Assembly: GCF_900102505.1 (NCBI RefSeq)
Contig: NZ_FMVT01000008.1
Span: 1-64,000, forward strand
Length of the DNA: 64,000 nucleotides
Reading direction: 5' to 3'
DNA from: Paracoccus tibetensis
GTDB taxonomy: Bacteria > Pseudomonadota > Alphaproteobacteria > Rhodobacterales > Rhodobacteraceae
Part shown: positions 14,691-23,906 of the stretch, one piece after another
How the letters are laid out: every line of letters starts with the position of its first letter
How positions within the stretch are numbered: the stretch's first letter is position 1
Made by a program: the position numbers and the translations under genes
Notes under the pieces: generated by a model
What the model was told of the DNA's origin: nothing
What the model saw: only the letters and a program-made list of their open reading frames with translations
Database searches by the model: none

Positions 14691-16133
14691 ATGGGGATGC
14701 GCTTCCACGTGACGTCCACCATCGGCCCGGTCCTCTTCCTCGACGATCTCGACGCGGGTCGGATGCGGTTGTCCGCGCTGTTCATCACGCCTGTGGGCGA
14801 GGCGCCCCCGCCGGCTCTCGTGCTGGAGGGGGATGAGGTCACGCCCATCTGCCTGGCCCGCTTCGACCGCGCCGTTGTCTGGCGCGCGCGGTTCAGCCTG
14901 CCATCGGATCGATCGTCCTCGTATGCGTGGGATGGGACCACCTATGACATCGCCGGCGACATGACGGGCGCCCTGCGCCTCGCTTATGTCTCCTGCAACG
15001 GCGAGGAAGTGGGCGACATGGCCCGCGAAGGGTCAGAGCGCAACGCCATGTGGGCACGCCTGCGCGACGAGCATCGACGCCGCCCCTTCGCCCTGATGCT
15101 GCATGGCGGCGACCAGATCTATGCCGACGAGATCACGCAGGGCCATGATCTCAGCGCGGACTGGCCCGACAGGCTGCCGCCCGAGCCATCGCAAGCCGCA
15201 CTGGCCGATCTGCGCCACCATCTGCGCGAAGGCTTCTTCGACCGATACGCCGCGATCTATGCCGCGCCGGAGATGGCGTGGCTGGCCGCCCGCGTGCCGT
15301 CGCTGATGCAGTGGGACGATCACGACATCTGCGACGGATGGGGGTCATTGCGCCGGTCGCGGACCCACTCGGCAGTGGGTCAGACCCTCTTCGCGGCGGC
15401 GCGGGAAAGCTGTCTGCTCTTCCAGCACGCCTCCACCGACGGCGACCTGCCGGCCCGTTTCGCCGACCCTGACGCGCGGCAACTTGGCTGGGGCATCCAT
15501 GCACCGGGCTTGCGCATCTTGGCGCCGGATTTGCGGTCGGAACGGACGCGGCGGGCGATCATGGGGCTGGGAGGCTGGGCGATGATGGAGGCCGAGGCCG
15601 CGCGCCGCACCCCGGGCCACACGCTGCTGATGTCCAGCGTCCCCCTGCTGGGGCCGCGGCTGTCGGTGCTGGAGACGCTGATGATCGCCGTTCCGCGCAT
15701 GCAGAAATACGAGGACGACCTGCGCGACCAGTGGCAGAGCCGGGCGCATCGCGACGAGTGGCGGCGTATGCTGGCCTTGGTCCGCGACATGGTCGAACAT
15801 GACAGGCACGACCTGACCTCACTCTCGGGCGAGATCCACCTTGCGACCCGCGCGGTGATGGACCTGGGCGAGGGCCGCCACCTGAACCAGCTGGTGGCCT
15901 CGGGCATCGCCCATCGCGCGCCGCCGAAGGGCTGGGCCCGGTTCCTCGGCGCGCTGGCCAGTCTGGGAGAGGACCCGCTGCGCGGCCATCCCATCCGGAC
16001 GAGGCCGCTGCCCGGGCAGTCCGCCCGCTATGTCGCCGAGCGGAACTATCTCGTGCTGGAACGTGGCGCGGGAGGATGGTCGGCACGATGGGACCTGGAG
16101 GCCAGCGGCATGACGGGTCCGCTGCCTCTGTGA
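14691..16133 (+). CDS. PhoD-like metallophosphatase family protein
   Basis: A 480-residue protein of the alkaline phosphatase D family, with an N-terminal beta domain (about 1-95) and a metallophosphatase domain. Metal-site motifs are RLAYVSCNG, LMLHGGDQIYADEI, VPSLMQWDDHDICDGWGS and LTSLSGEIHLATRAV. The family's usual second DDHD-type loop is well kept. No signal peptide is visible, so unlike classical Tat-exported PhoD it is probably cytoplasmic, as in related phosphodiesterases of unknown substrate. A hairpin follows the stop codon. An ATG two codons further in (14697) is an equally good start. Confidence 0.85.
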   Translation: MGMRFHVTSTIGPVLFLDDLDAGRMRLSALFITPVGEAPPPALVLEGDEVTPICLARFDRAVVWRARFSLPSDRSSSYAWDGTTYDIAGDMTGALRLAYVSCNGEEVGDMAREGSERNAMWARLRDEHRRRPFALMLHGGDQIYADEITQGHDLSADWPDRLPPEPSQAALADLRHHLREGFFDRYAAIYAAPEMAWLAARVPSLMQWDDHDICDGWGSLRRSRTHSAVGQTLFAAARESCLLFQHASTDGDLPARFADPDARQLGWGIHAPGLRILAPDLRSERTRRAIMGLGGWAMMEAEAARRTPGHTLLMSSVPLLGPRLSVLETLMIAVPRMQKYEDDLRDQWQSRAHRDEWRRMLALVRDMVEHDRHDLTSLSGEIHLATRAVMDLGEGRHLNQLVASGIAHRAPPKGWARFLGALASLGEDPLRGHPIRTRPLPGQSARYVAERNYLVLERGAGGWSARWDLEASGMTGPLPL

Positions 16134-16138
16134 CAGGC

Positions 16139-16165
16139 TGAAAGCCCCGTGCGGTGCGGCTTTCA
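16139..16165 (+). terminator. hairpin after the PhoD-like gene
   Basis: TGAAAGCC at 16139-16146 pairs perfectly with GGCTTTCA at 16158-16165 around an 11-base loop, five bases after the stop codon. There is no long T run, so it is a candidate only; it lies between converging genes and could serve both. Confidence 0.5.
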
Positions 16166-16284
16166 AGGTGGGCTGTCTCGTCAGGTCACCACGAGACAGG
16201 TCGGGCATCTGAAGAGGCCGCGTGCGCGGGATGTTGCCTCGTCGCTCAACCGGAGCATCTCCCGCGTCGCCCTGACCAGTCGGA

Positions 16285-17178
16285 TCAGACGTTCACGTAG
16301 TTCCGCCATGGATGCGCTTCTTGAAATCCCAGCACCTCGCGGATCTTGCGGTTGGAAAGCGGCGCCTCATGCGCGCTCATCGGCCGGGTGACCGGCGTGT
16401 TCGGTGCATACTTCGCCAGAAACTCGGCCGTCGGCAGCGTCGCGGTGATGGTGTCGTTCACCGCGTTGAAGACCTGGTAGCCGAGCCCGTCCTTCTGCAG
16501 GCATAGATGTACGATCTCGCCCAGATCGCGCGCGTCGATATAGCTCCAGGCGTTGCGCTTGCGGCTCATCGGGTCGGCCAGGTAGCCGGGGAAGTTGGCG
16601 TATTCATGCGGCTCGATCACGTTGCCGATCCGCAGGGCGTAGACATCGGCCCCGTAGCGCATCGCGAAGGCGCGGCCGGTATTCTCGTTGACGACCTTGG
16701 ACAGGCCGTAGCTGTCCATCGGGTCGCTGTCGTAATCCTCCTCCAGCGGGAAGGCGTGGTAGTCCTTGTCGCCCTCGGCAAAGCAGACGCCGTAGGTGGT
16801 CTCGGAACTGGCGATGATCACCTTGCGCACGCCCAGCTTCATCGCCGCCTCCACCACGTTGTAGGTGCCGACGGTGTTCTGCGCGAAGGTGGTGTTGTCG
16901 GGGTGGATCATCACCCGCGGCACGGCGGCGAAATGCACGATGGCATCGGGGGCCTGGGGCGGGACGCCGTCCTCGTAGCCGTCAAACCCGAAATGCGTGG
17001 TGAAGGCGTTGAAGACCTGGCCGCTGTCGGTGATGTCCGTGATCAGCGTGTTCACCCCCGCAAGCTCGAGGGGCTTCAGATCGACGTTCAGGACCTTGTA
17101 GCCCTTCGTCAGCAGATGGGCCACGGCATGGCGGCCGGCCTTGCCGGTGCCGCCCGTGAAGATGATGCGTCTGGTCAT
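16285..17178 (-). CDS. NAD-dependent epimerase/dehydratase family protein
   Basis: A 297-residue extended short-chain dehydrogenase. The nucleotide-binding motif IIFTGGTGKAGRHAVAHL is at the start, VHFAAVPRVMI is the second family motif, and the active-site pair is in MDSYGLSKVVNE (Y-x-x-x-K), with IIASSETTYG providing the serine. The rest (YIDARDLGEIVHLCLQ) is typical of sugar-nucleotide epimerase-like enzymes or uronate dehydrogenases. ATG 17178 is preceded by AGGAG. The substrate is unknown; the divergent beta-hydroxyacid dehydrogenase next door suggests a shared sugar-acid or hydroxy-acid pathway. Confidence 0.85.
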   Translation of the reverse strand: MTRRIIFTGGTGKAGRHAVAHLLTKGYKVLNVDLKPLELAGVNTLITDITDSGQVFNAFTTHFGFDGYEDGVPPQAPDAIVHFAAVPRVMIHPDNTTFAQNTVGTYNVVEAAMKLGVRKVIIASSETTYGVCFAEGDKDYHAFPLEEDYDSDPMDSYGLSKVVNENTGRAFAMRYGADVYALRIGNVIEPHEYANFPGYLADPMSRKRNAWSYIDARDLGEIVHLCLQKDGLGYQVFNAVNDTITATLPTAEFLAKYAPNTPVTRPMSAHEAPLSNRKIREVLGFQEAHPWRNYVNV

Positions 17179-17387
17179 GGTGCTTCTCCTGCCTTCAGAT
17201 CGTCCGGCGGCCGTTGATAGCCCGGCGGGACCAGCCCTACCGCCTTTTGCAGGCCTCCGCGCCCGAAATCGCCGTGTCTGTTCGATGCGCCATCGGGACC
17301 TGGATGGATCGACATGACCTTGCCGATGCGGCAGTCTCGCCTGGGCGCGGCCATTGCGCCCCATCCAGACGCATCCGGAGAATGACC

Positions 17388-18272
17388 ATGACGCAAGAGA
17401 AGGTTGGCTTTGTGGGACTGGGCCTGATGGGTCATGGCATGGCGAAGAACATCGTCGAGAAGGGCCACCCGCTGACCGTGGTCGCGCATCGGCGCCGCGA
17501 AGCGGTCGAGGATCTGGTCGCGCGCGGCGCCGTCGAGGCCGCATCGCTCGAGGACCTTGCGCGCAATTCGACCGTCATCCTCATGTGCCTGACCGGATCG
17601 CCCGAGGTGGCGGAGGCGGTCGCCGCCATGAAGCCGGGCCTCGCGAAGGGCGCGGTGGTGGTCGACTGCTCGACCTCGGATCCGACCGTCACGCTGCGCC
17701 TTGCGGCCGAACTGGCCGAGATCGGCGTCGATCTGATCGACGCGCCCCTGTCGCGCACTCCGAAGGAGGCCTGGGCCGGCACGCTGGACTGCATGGTCGG
17801 CGCCAGCGCGGCTGGCTTTGCGCAGGTCCAGCCGATCATCGCCACCTGGGCCGCCAAGATCGTGCATATCGGCGGGGTCGGCGATGGCCACAAGATGAAG
17901 CTGCTGAACAACTTCCTGTCGCTCGGCTATGCCGCGCTCTATTCCGAGGCGCTGGCCCTGTCGCGCAAGGTCGGCATACCGGTTGCCGATTTCGACCAGG
18001 TCATTCGCGGCGGCCGGATGGATTGCGGCTTCTACCAGACCTTCATGGACTACGCGCTGACCGGCAACCGCGACGCGCACAAGTTCACGCTGGGGAACGC
18101 CTACAAGGACATGCGCTATGTCGAGTCCATGGCGAACGGCTCTGCCGTCGCGACCCCTATGGCCAGCGCCGTGAAAAACGCCTTCGCGCTGGCGATGGCA
18201 ACGGGAGGGGATGGCCCGGAAGACTTCGTGCCGCATCTGCCGGACTACATCGCCAAAGCCAACGGGCTCTGA
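17388..18272 (+). CDS. 3-hydroxyisobutyrate dehydrogenase-family oxidoreductase
   Basis: A 294-residue beta-hydroxyacid dehydrogenase. The N-terminal Rossmann motif is VGFVGLGLMGHGMAKNIVEK. The substrate loop DAPLSRTPKEAWAGTL replaces the common DAPVSGG pattern, an unusual variant, and the catalytic lysine lies in GDGHKMKLLNNFLSLG. The protein reduces or oxidises a 3-hydroxy acid with NAD(P); family members include tartronate semialdehyde reductase and 3-hydroxyisobutyrate dehydrogenase. ATG 17388 is favoured, with GGAG seven bases upstream; ATG 17382 is too close to that site. It is divergent from the epimerase-like gene, with about 210 bases between. Confidence 0.88.
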   Translation: MTQEKVGFVGLGLMGHGMAKNIVEKGHPLTVVAHRRREAVEDLVARGAVEAASLEDLARNSTVILMCLTGSPEVAEAVAAMKPGLAKGAVVVDCSTSDPTVTLRLAAELAEIGVDLIDAPLSRTPKEAWAGTLDCMVGASAAGFAQVQPIIATWAAKIVHIGGVGDGHKMKLLNNFLSLGYAALYSEALALSRKVGIPVADFDQVIRGGRMDCGFYQTFMDYALTGNRDAHKFTLGNAYKDMRYVESMANGSAVATPMASAVKNAFALAMATGGDGPEDFVPHLPDYIAKANGL

Positions 18273-18382
18273 TCGCGCGCCATCGCAACCCTTGGGGAAC
18301 ACTGCCACGCCGCATGTCGCGCAGGAAACCGTCGCCATGGGCACAGCCTTGCGGCTTCTGATCGGCGCCGGTCATTGTTCCG

Positions 18383-19465
18383 TCACGCAGTAGTTGCAGA
18401 CTGAACAGGGCTGCCCGCGGCCTGCGGCGACCAAGAGATCCAGGCGCCGTGGAAGTCCGCCCGACCAAGCCGCGACTGCTTCGGCTCGCCGCCGCTCCAG
18501 AGCGTGGCGCTCAGGCCTGCGCCGGGCGTCTCCCCGTCAGCTTCCAGGGCCAGGTGCAGGAGCGGCGCGTCAGCCGTGGCAGAGGCACCCGCCCTCGCAA
18601 GGCTATGGGCGATGGCAGCTTGCGTGGCTTCAGGAAAATACTGCGCCGCGATGGTCGTGTAGACCACGTGCAGCATCCCGGGTGTCGCCTCGGCGAGGCG
18701 TCGTTCAAGCCAGGGTGCTGCGTCCCCGGCATCCGGAGGCGCGGACACAAGTGTCATCGCGGCGCGTGTCCGCGCCAGGCGTTCCGGCTGGTCAGGCCAG
18801 ATGTAAGCCTGAAGCCGCAGCGCGTCCGCCGGGTCCGACGCGTCGAGAGGGGACAGATCAACGCCGCGGCGATCCGCGACTTTGATGGGACAGGGTTCGG
18901 GACGACCAGGCCCCCGCCACTCGGGCCGCAGGTCGACGATGCTGCCCGCCGGGCCATGCGTCGCGCCGTCCACCATCACGGAGAAGCGATCCAGTTGCAG
19001 GTTCAGTCCCGCGCTCGCCCCCAGTTCGGACAGCACGACCGGACGTTGCCCCACTTGCCCAAGGGCCCACCAGATGCCTGCGATGACCGCTGCTGCTCGC
19101 CTCACCTCGTTGGTCTGCGGTGGGCGCTCAAGCCATGCCAGGATGCGCTCCTGGTGAAGGTGGAGAGCGCGCTCCACCTCCGCCCAGAGCGCATCATCGC
19201 TCGCCACTGTCGGCGGATAGGCGGACGCGAGCGAAGGGGCAGTGCCGTCGAGAACCAGTCCGTGCAGCGCTCCGCCAAGACGAAGCGGCACCGAATCCCC
19301 GGAAGGTCCGGGCTCGCCACTCCATGACAGGCAGCGCGCGCCGACCAGAGAGTCGGCGGACAAGCGCTGCCCGATGAGCGGCATGAGGCGCGCCATGAAG
19401 GGCGAGCCGAGCCGTGCGCAGGCTCGGCCCTGTTCGTTGAAGGCAGCGCGGACCTCTTGGCTCAT
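18383..19465 (-). CDS. DUF2332 family protein
   Basis: A 360-residue protein of the DUF2332 family, which has no assigned reaction. Recognisable stretches are FNEQGRACARLGSPFMARL at the start, VVLSELGASAGLNLQLDRF, VADRRGVDLSPLDASDP, LQAYIWPDQPERLARTRAAM, and HVVYTTIAAQYFPEATQAAI. The E-x-G-x-S-x-G-x-N-L-x motif resembles a methyltransferase motif I, so a SAM-dependent activity is conceivable but unproven. The length is usual for the family. ATG 19465 is chosen as the start of the conserved region. It is divergent from the EamA transporter. Confidence 0.85.
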   Translation of the reverse strand: MSQEVRAAFNEQGRACARLGSPFMARLMPLIGQRLSADSLVGARCLSWSGEPGPSGDSVPLRLGGALHGLVLDGTAPSLASAYPPTVASDDALWAEVERALHLHQERILAWLERPPQTNEVRRAAAVIAGIWWALGQVGQRPVVLSELGASAGLNLQLDRFSVMVDGATHGPAGSIVDLRPEWRGPGRPEPCPIKVADRRGVDLSPLDASDPADALRLQAYIWPDQPERLARTRAAMTLVSAPPDAGDAAPWLERRLAEATPGMLHVVYTTIAAQYFPEATQAAIAHSLARAGASATADAPLLHLALEADGETPGAGLSATLWSGGEPKQSRLGRADFHGAWISWSPQAAGSPVQSATTA

Positions 19466-19685
19466 CGGAGGCAGTCCTTTAAGCACCGTTTGCCTGATCC
19501 TGATGCGCATCCTGCGCAAGGGCAACCGTGCAGCTCTCCAACGTCGCCCAAGCTGCCTGCTTGCGCCGCGCTCGGCACCTTGCAGCGCGCGCATCCGGCC
19601 GGCTCAGGCGGTGCTCGTAGAGGTTTGCGCATGCCGGCAGGTTGGCATATGCGCGGGCTCTGCAGCGACGATGGGGAAGATGGCC

Positions 19686-20582
19686 ATGACAACAGACCCC
19701 GCTCATCGCCGCAACATCGTCGGTGCCGCCTGGATGATCGCGGCGATGGCGGCCTTCGCGGTCGAGGACGCGCTGGTGAAGGCCGTCTCGGATCTTCTTC
19801 CCGTCGGGCAGATCCTGACCCTCTTCGGCCTGGGCGGCGCGGCCATCTTCGCAGGCATCGCGCTGCGGCAGGGAGACGCGCTCGTTGCGCCCGACGTGTT
19901 CGCGCCCGCCATGCGCATCCGCGTGCTGTTCGAGATCACGGGGCGGCTGTTCTACGTGCTGGCGCTGGCGCTGATCCCGCTGTCCACCGCGACGGTCATC
20001 CTGCAGGCAACGCCCTTGGTCGTGGTGGCCTCGGCCGCGCTGATCTTCGGCGAGCGCGTGGGCTGGAGGCGGTGGACGGCCATCGGCCTCGGCCTTTTCG
20101 GCGTCATGATCATCCTGCGGCCGGGGACCGAGGGCTTCTCGGCGCTGTCGCTTCTGGCGCTGGTGGGCATGCTGGGTTTTGCGGGGCGCGATCTTGCCAG
20201 CCGCGCCGCGCCCCGCAGCCTGAGCACCGCCATCCTCGGCCTCTACGGCTTCCTTGCGCTGGCGGTCGCGGGGCTGCTGTTCTCCGTCTGGCAGGGCGCG
20301 GCGTTCCGGTGGCCGGATGCGCGTGCAGCCGTGCTTCTGGTCGGGATCGTCCTGATCGGCATCGGCGCCTATTCCTGCCTGATGAAGGCGATGCGGACAG
20401 GCGATGTGTCGGCCGTCACGCCGTTCCGCTACACCCGGCTGCTGTTCGGGACGGCCTTGGGGATCGCAGTCTTCGGCGAGACGCTGACGCTCGGGATGCT
20501 GGTGGGGTCGGGGCTGATCGTGCTGTCGGGCCTCTTCATCCTGTGGCGCGGGCAGAAGGCGAGCCTCCGGCCGGGCACCTAG
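19686..20582 (+). CDS. EamA/DMT-family transporter
   Basis: A 298-residue membrane protein with ten hydrophobic segments in two EamA repeats: AAWMIAAMAAFAVEDALVK at the start, LIPLSTATVILQATPLVVV, AIGLGLFGVMIILRPG, then the second repeat with MKAMRTGDVSAVTPFRYTRL and GSGLIVLSGLFILW. The conserved basic/aromatic pattern of drug/metabolite transporters (FRYT-R-L near the end of repeat two) is present. The direction and substrate cannot be read from sequence. ATG 19686 has GGGGAAG seven bases before it; ATG 19680 and 19671 are close alternatives. Confidence 0.88.
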   Translation: MTTDPAHRRNIVGAAWMIAAMAAFAVEDALVKAVSDLLPVGQILTLFGLGGAAIFAGIALRQGDALVAPDVFAPAMRIRVLFEITGRLFYVLALALIPLSTATVILQATPLVVVASAALIFGERVGWRRWTAIGLGLFGVMIILRPGTEGFSALSLLALVGMLGFAGRDLASRAAPRSLSTAILGLYGFLALAVAGLLFSVWQGAAFRWPDARAAVLLVGIVLIGIGAYSCLMKAMRTGDVSAVTPFRYTRLLFGTALGIAVFGETLTLGMLVGSGLIVLSGLFILWRGQKASLRPGT

Positions 20583-20618
20583 ACCCGGCTTCGGAGCAAA
20601 GACCGCCCGGCCAGCCTT

Positions 20619-21506
20619 CTACTGCCTGAGATACGCGATCAACGCCCGCAAGGGCGGCGGGACCTGCCTGCGGCTCGGGTGGTAGAGGAAGGCGCCAGGA
20701 TAGGGCTGGGACCACTCGTCCAGCACCTGCTCCAGCCGACCGGAGGCGAGATCGTCCGCGACATCCTCTGCCATCGTCCAGCCGACGCCGCAGCCCGCCC
20801 GCACCGCGGCCAGCGCCAGGTCGGAGGAGTTGCACACCAGCGGCCCCCGCACCTGAAGACGCAGCTCCCGGCCGTCCTTCTCGAACTCCCACGGCATCAT
20901 TGTCCCGCTGCCGAGGTTGCGGTAGGTGATGCAGGGATGGGCCAGCAGATCGCGCGGATGCGACGGCCGTCCGTGGGCGTCCCAATGGCCGGGCGTCGCC
21001 ACGACGAGGGTGCGCAGGGGCGGGCCGATGCGCACGGCGATCATGTCGCGCTCGACGCTCTCGCCCAGCCTGATGCCGGCGTCGAAGCCCAAGGCGACGA
21101 TGTCGCGCAGGCCGTCATCCACGTTCACCTCGACGGTGATGCCGGGATGACGGCCCAGAAACCCCGGCAGCTTGCGCGCCAGCACCGTCGAAGCGATCCA
21201 GTGGAAGGTTGTCACGCGCACCGTGCCTGCAGGCGCGTCGCGCCAGTCCGCCAGCGCCTCCAGCCCCGCATCGATCTGCGCGAGCGCCGGGGCCAGGCGG
21301 CTCAGCAGCGCCAGCCCCGCCTCGGTCGGCGCGACCGAGCGGGTGGTCCGCGCCAGTAGTCGCAGGTCCAGCCGCGCCTCCAGCCCCCGCATCGCATGGC
21401 TGAGGGCCGAGGGGGACACGCCCAGTTCCGCCGCCGCCGCCGTGAAGCTGCGCGTGCGCGCGATGACCGCGAAGGCTGCCAGATCGTTGAGGTTCTGCCG
21501 GATCAT
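20619..21506 (-). CDS. LysR-family transcriptional regulator
   Basis: A 295-residue LysR regulator. The winged-helix domain reads LNDLAAFAVIARTRSFTAAA, then ELGVSPSALSHAMRGLEARL and LLARTTRSVAPTEAGL. The effector domain begins near residue 90 (GTVRVTTFHWIAST) and contains GFDAGIRLGESVERDMIAV, the pattern of the LysR group that commonly sits beside oxidoreductases. It diverges from the aldo-keto reductase gene with 100 bases between, the classic layout of a LysR protein and its target. The effector is unknown. Confidence 0.92.
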   Translation of the reverse strand: MIRQNLNDLAAFAVIARTRSFTAAAAELGVSPSALSHAMRGLEARLDLRLLARTTRSVAPTEAGLALLSRLAPALAQIDAGLEALADWRDAPAGTVRVTTFHWIASTVLARKLPGFLGRHPGITVEVNVDDGLRDIVALGFDAGIRLGESVERDMIAVRIGPPLRTLVVATPGHWDAHGRPSHPRDLLAHPCITYRNLGSGTMMPWEFEKDGRELRLQVRGPLVCNSSDLALAAVRAGCGVGWTMAEDVADDLASGRLEQVLDEWSQPYPGAFLYHPSRRQVPPPLRALIAYLRQ

Positions 21507-21606
21507 TCGTGAAGCATACTCACAGGCTCATGCAGCCGGAAGCGGCTAATGCGGCGGGCCGCGCGGCCTTAGGTTCGTCCTATCACCGCACCCAGGAGCA
21601 TCATCC

Positions 21607-22716
21607 ATGCAGATGACCGACTACCGCAGCTTCGGCCAATCAGGGCTGATCGTCAGCCCGTTGACGCTTGGCACCATGACCTTCGGCGCCGGCCGTTGGG
21701 GCAGCGATCTTGCCGAGGCGCGCGGCATCTTCGACGCCTATGTGACGGCCGGCGGCAACGTCATCGACACGGCCGACGTCTACAGCGGCGGCGAGAGCGA
21801 GCGGATGCTGGGCCAGTTCGTGAAGGACAGCGGGCTGCGCGACCGGCTGGTGCTGTCCTCCAAGTCCGGCTTTGCCCGCTCGAACCATCCGCTGCATGGC
21901 GGGAACGGCGCGATCAACATCCGCCTCGGCATCGAGGGCTCGCTGCGGCGCCTCGGGACGGATCGGATCGACCTCTACTGGGTGCATGTCTGGGACCGCA
22001 CGACCCCGCCCGAGGAGGTGCTGCGGACGCTGGCCGCGGCAGTCGCGCGCGGCGAGATTCTTTACTACGGCTTTTCCAACACGCCGGCCTGGTATGTCGC
22101 CAAGATCGCCACGCTGGCCGCGGCGCAGGGTCTGCCGGGGCCGATCGGGCTGCAGAACGCCTGGTCGCTGATCGAACGCGGGGTCGAGCTGGACCTCGCG
22201 CCGATGGCCGCGCATTTCGGCCTTGGGATCATGCCATGGAGCCCGCTGGCCGGCGGCCTGCTGACCGGCAAGTACGGCCGCGAGATGCTGGCCGAAGCGG
22301 GCCGCGCCTCGGCCGTGCCCGACCGCGCGATGGATGCGGACACGGGCAAGAGCGACCGGCTGAGCGGCGACAACCCCTATGGCGGCATGCTCTTCACTGA
22401 GCGGAACTTCGGGGTCGTGGACGTCCTGCGCCAGGTGGCGGTCGAGCTGGACGTGCCCTTGGCGCAGGCGGCGCTGGCCTGGGTCCTGTCGCGGCCGGGG
22501 GTCAGTACGCTGCTGATGGGCGCCAGCCGGGCGGAACAGGTGACGGCCAACATCGCCGCGCTTCAGGTCACGTTGTCTCCGGAGCAGCAGGCCCGGCTGG
22601 ACGAGGCCAGCGCGCTGCCGTCGCTGAACCCCTACTTCATCTTCCAGCTGCCGCGCCAGGTGATCTTCGGCGGGCAGTCGGTCAGGCCTTGGGGAGAAGA
22701 GGTGGGTCGAGAATGA
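21607..22716 (+). CDS. aldo/keto reductase
   Basis: A 369-residue aldo/keto reductase with an NADPH-dependent TIM barrel. The catalytic tetrad is visible: D and Y in DTADVYSGGESERMLG, K in LSSKSGF, and H in LYWVHVWDRTTP. Cofactor-site features GFSNTPAWYVAKI and LLMGASRAEQVTANIAAL are normal. The C-terminus (YFIFQLPRQVIFGG) is a little longer than in many family members. ATG 21607 has AGGAG eight bases upstream. Regulation by the divergent LysR gene is likely. The substrate, an aldehyde or ketone, is unknown. Confidence 0.92.
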   Translation: MQMTDYRSFGQSGLIVSPLTLGTMTFGAGRWGSDLAEARGIFDAYVTAGGNVIDTADVYSGGESERMLGQFVKDSGLRDRLVLSSKSGFARSNHPLHGGNGAINIRLGIEGSLRRLGTDRIDLYWVHVWDRTTPPEEVLRTLAAAVARGEILYYGFSNTPAWYVAKIATLAAAQGLPGPIGLQNAWSLIERGVELDLAPMAAHFGLGIMPWSPLAGGLLTGKYGREMLAEAGRASAVPDRAMDADTGKSDRLSGDNPYGGMLFTERNFGVVDVLRQVAVELDVPLAQAALAWVLSRPGVSTLLMGASRAEQVTANIAALQVTLSPEQQARLDEASALPSLNPYFIFQLPRQVIFGGQSVRPWGEEVGRE

Positions 22717-22815
22717 CAGAGTCTCTGGTCTTCGACTTTCGCCAAGCAGCCTGTGACACGGTCTGGCCTGTGCGGCGACGTGCCGCTTTGCGCGGCTCCG
22801 CATGCGAAGCAGACT

Positions 22816-22853
22816 GTCACCTCGCCGGAGAACCGACCGCGGTTCTCGGTGAC
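22816..22853. terminator. long hairpin between converging genes
   Basis: GAGAACCG (22828-22835) pairs with CGGTTCTC (22840-22847) over a 4-base loop. Beyond a 6-base one-sided bulge, GTCACC (22816-22821) pairs with GGTGAC (22848-22853). The 14 pairs lie between the stops of the aldo-keto reductase and the lipocalin gene and could terminate both strands. No T run is present. Confidence 0.5.
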
Positions 22854-22871
22854 CCGGCGCAAAGATTGCGC

Positions 22872-23906
22872 TCAATCGTAGCCGGTCATCTCTAGGTATC
22901 CGACGCCGTTGTGGCTGCCGGTGACGGTGACCGGCCCCTCCCAGTAGGGCACCGAGGTCTGCATCCAGGCATCGGGATTGAGCGCCGTCACTGTCACGTC
23001 GACACCCTCTGCCGGCAGGCTGACCTGCCACGTCGTCGGCACCTGCCGCTCCGCCACGTTGTGCCATTCCAGAGGGTTTGCGGCGAATTCACCATCTGCC
23101 AGGGCGGTGGCCTGCCCATCGGCGGCGATCAAGGTGGCGGAGGTGTAATCCGTGCTGCCGCGCAGAACGAAGCCCATCAGCTTGTCGCCGCTGTCGAAGG
23201 AGAGGGAGAACCAGTCCCAGCCCTGCTGATCCTCGGCCAAAGGCTGCGACGACCATTCCCGGTCGAGCCATGCGGCGCCGGTGACAGGCACATCCCCTGC
23301 CGGTAGCGTCAGCGTCCCCGACAGCTCGAAGAAGGGTTGCGAGTAGTAGTAGCTGGCCTGCCCGGCGGCGGATTTGACCGAGTAGCCGTCCTGCCCGTGC
23401 CGGACCAGCGGCCCGGCCGCGCGCAGCTCGACGTCGTAGGCGAAGTCGCTTCCGGAGGCGGTCAGGCGGAGATTGTCGAAGTCCGGGCCTTCCATGGCCC
23501 AATTGTCGATCCAGGCGAGGAACGGGTCGGCCTGCACCCCCGCCTGTCCGACGCCGCCCCGCGCCAGGCGCTCGGCCACGTGATGCGCCTCGGGCGTTGT
23601 GACGGCCGCGTGTCCCATCCAAAGCTGCGGCGTCTCCCATCCTTCACCGTCGCGCGGCGCCAAGGCCGAGCGGAACAGCGTCCATTGCAGGCCGTAGGAG
23701 GTGCCGTCCGGGCCGGTCATGTTGGCGGTCAGGTACCACCACTCAATCCGGTAATCCGGATGGGGTCCGTGGTCGGCCGGAAATTCCAGCGCTCGCTCCG
23801 GGACCGGCCGCGCGAAGTCCTGCGCCTCTGTACCCAGACCGGCGAAGCCCTGGCTCTGCGCGGCCATGGGAAGAAGCAGAAGAGCGGCCACGATCCTAGC
23901 GTTCAT
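22872..23906 (-). CDS. AttH/CrtC-like lipocalin-family exported protein
   Basis: A 344-residue protein with a cleavable signal peptide (MNARIVAALLLLPMAAQSQG) and a double-lipocalin fold of the AttH/hydroxyneurosporene-synthase family: FPADHGPHPDYRIEWWYLTA, YGLQWTLFRSALAP, DNWAMEGPDFDNLRL, SYYYSQPFFELSGTLTLP, and AAWLDREWSSQPL, all hallmark stretches. It follows an FtsX-type permease by overlap, and that follows an ATPase, so the three genes form one unit (ATPase-permease-lipocalin) like attEFGH. It probably sits in the periplasm and handles a hydrophobic molecule extracted by the ABC machine. It is not a carotenoid gene by context. Confidence 0.9.
   Translation of the reverse strand: MNARIVAALLLLPMAAQSQGFAGLGTEAQDFARPVPERALEFPADHGPHPDYRIEWWYLTANMTGPDGTSYGLQWTLFRSALAPRDGEGWETPQLWMGHAAVTTPEAHHVAERLARGGVGQAGVQADPFLAWIDNWAMEGPDFDNLRLTASGSDFAYDVELRAAGPLVRHGQDGYSVKSAAGQASYYYSQPFFELSGTLTLPAGDVPVTGAAWLDREWSSQPLAEDQQGWDWFSLSFDSGDKLMGFVLRGSTDYTSATLIAADGQATALADGEFAANPLEWHNVAERQVPTTWQVSLPAEGVDVTVTALNPDAWMQTSVPYWEGPVTVTGSHNGVGYLEMTGYD

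Noticed and set aside
22872..23906. CrtC carotenoid hydratase
   Set aside because: No carotenoid genes nearby; linkage to an ABC ATPase and FtsX permease and a signal peptide favour the AttH-type role.
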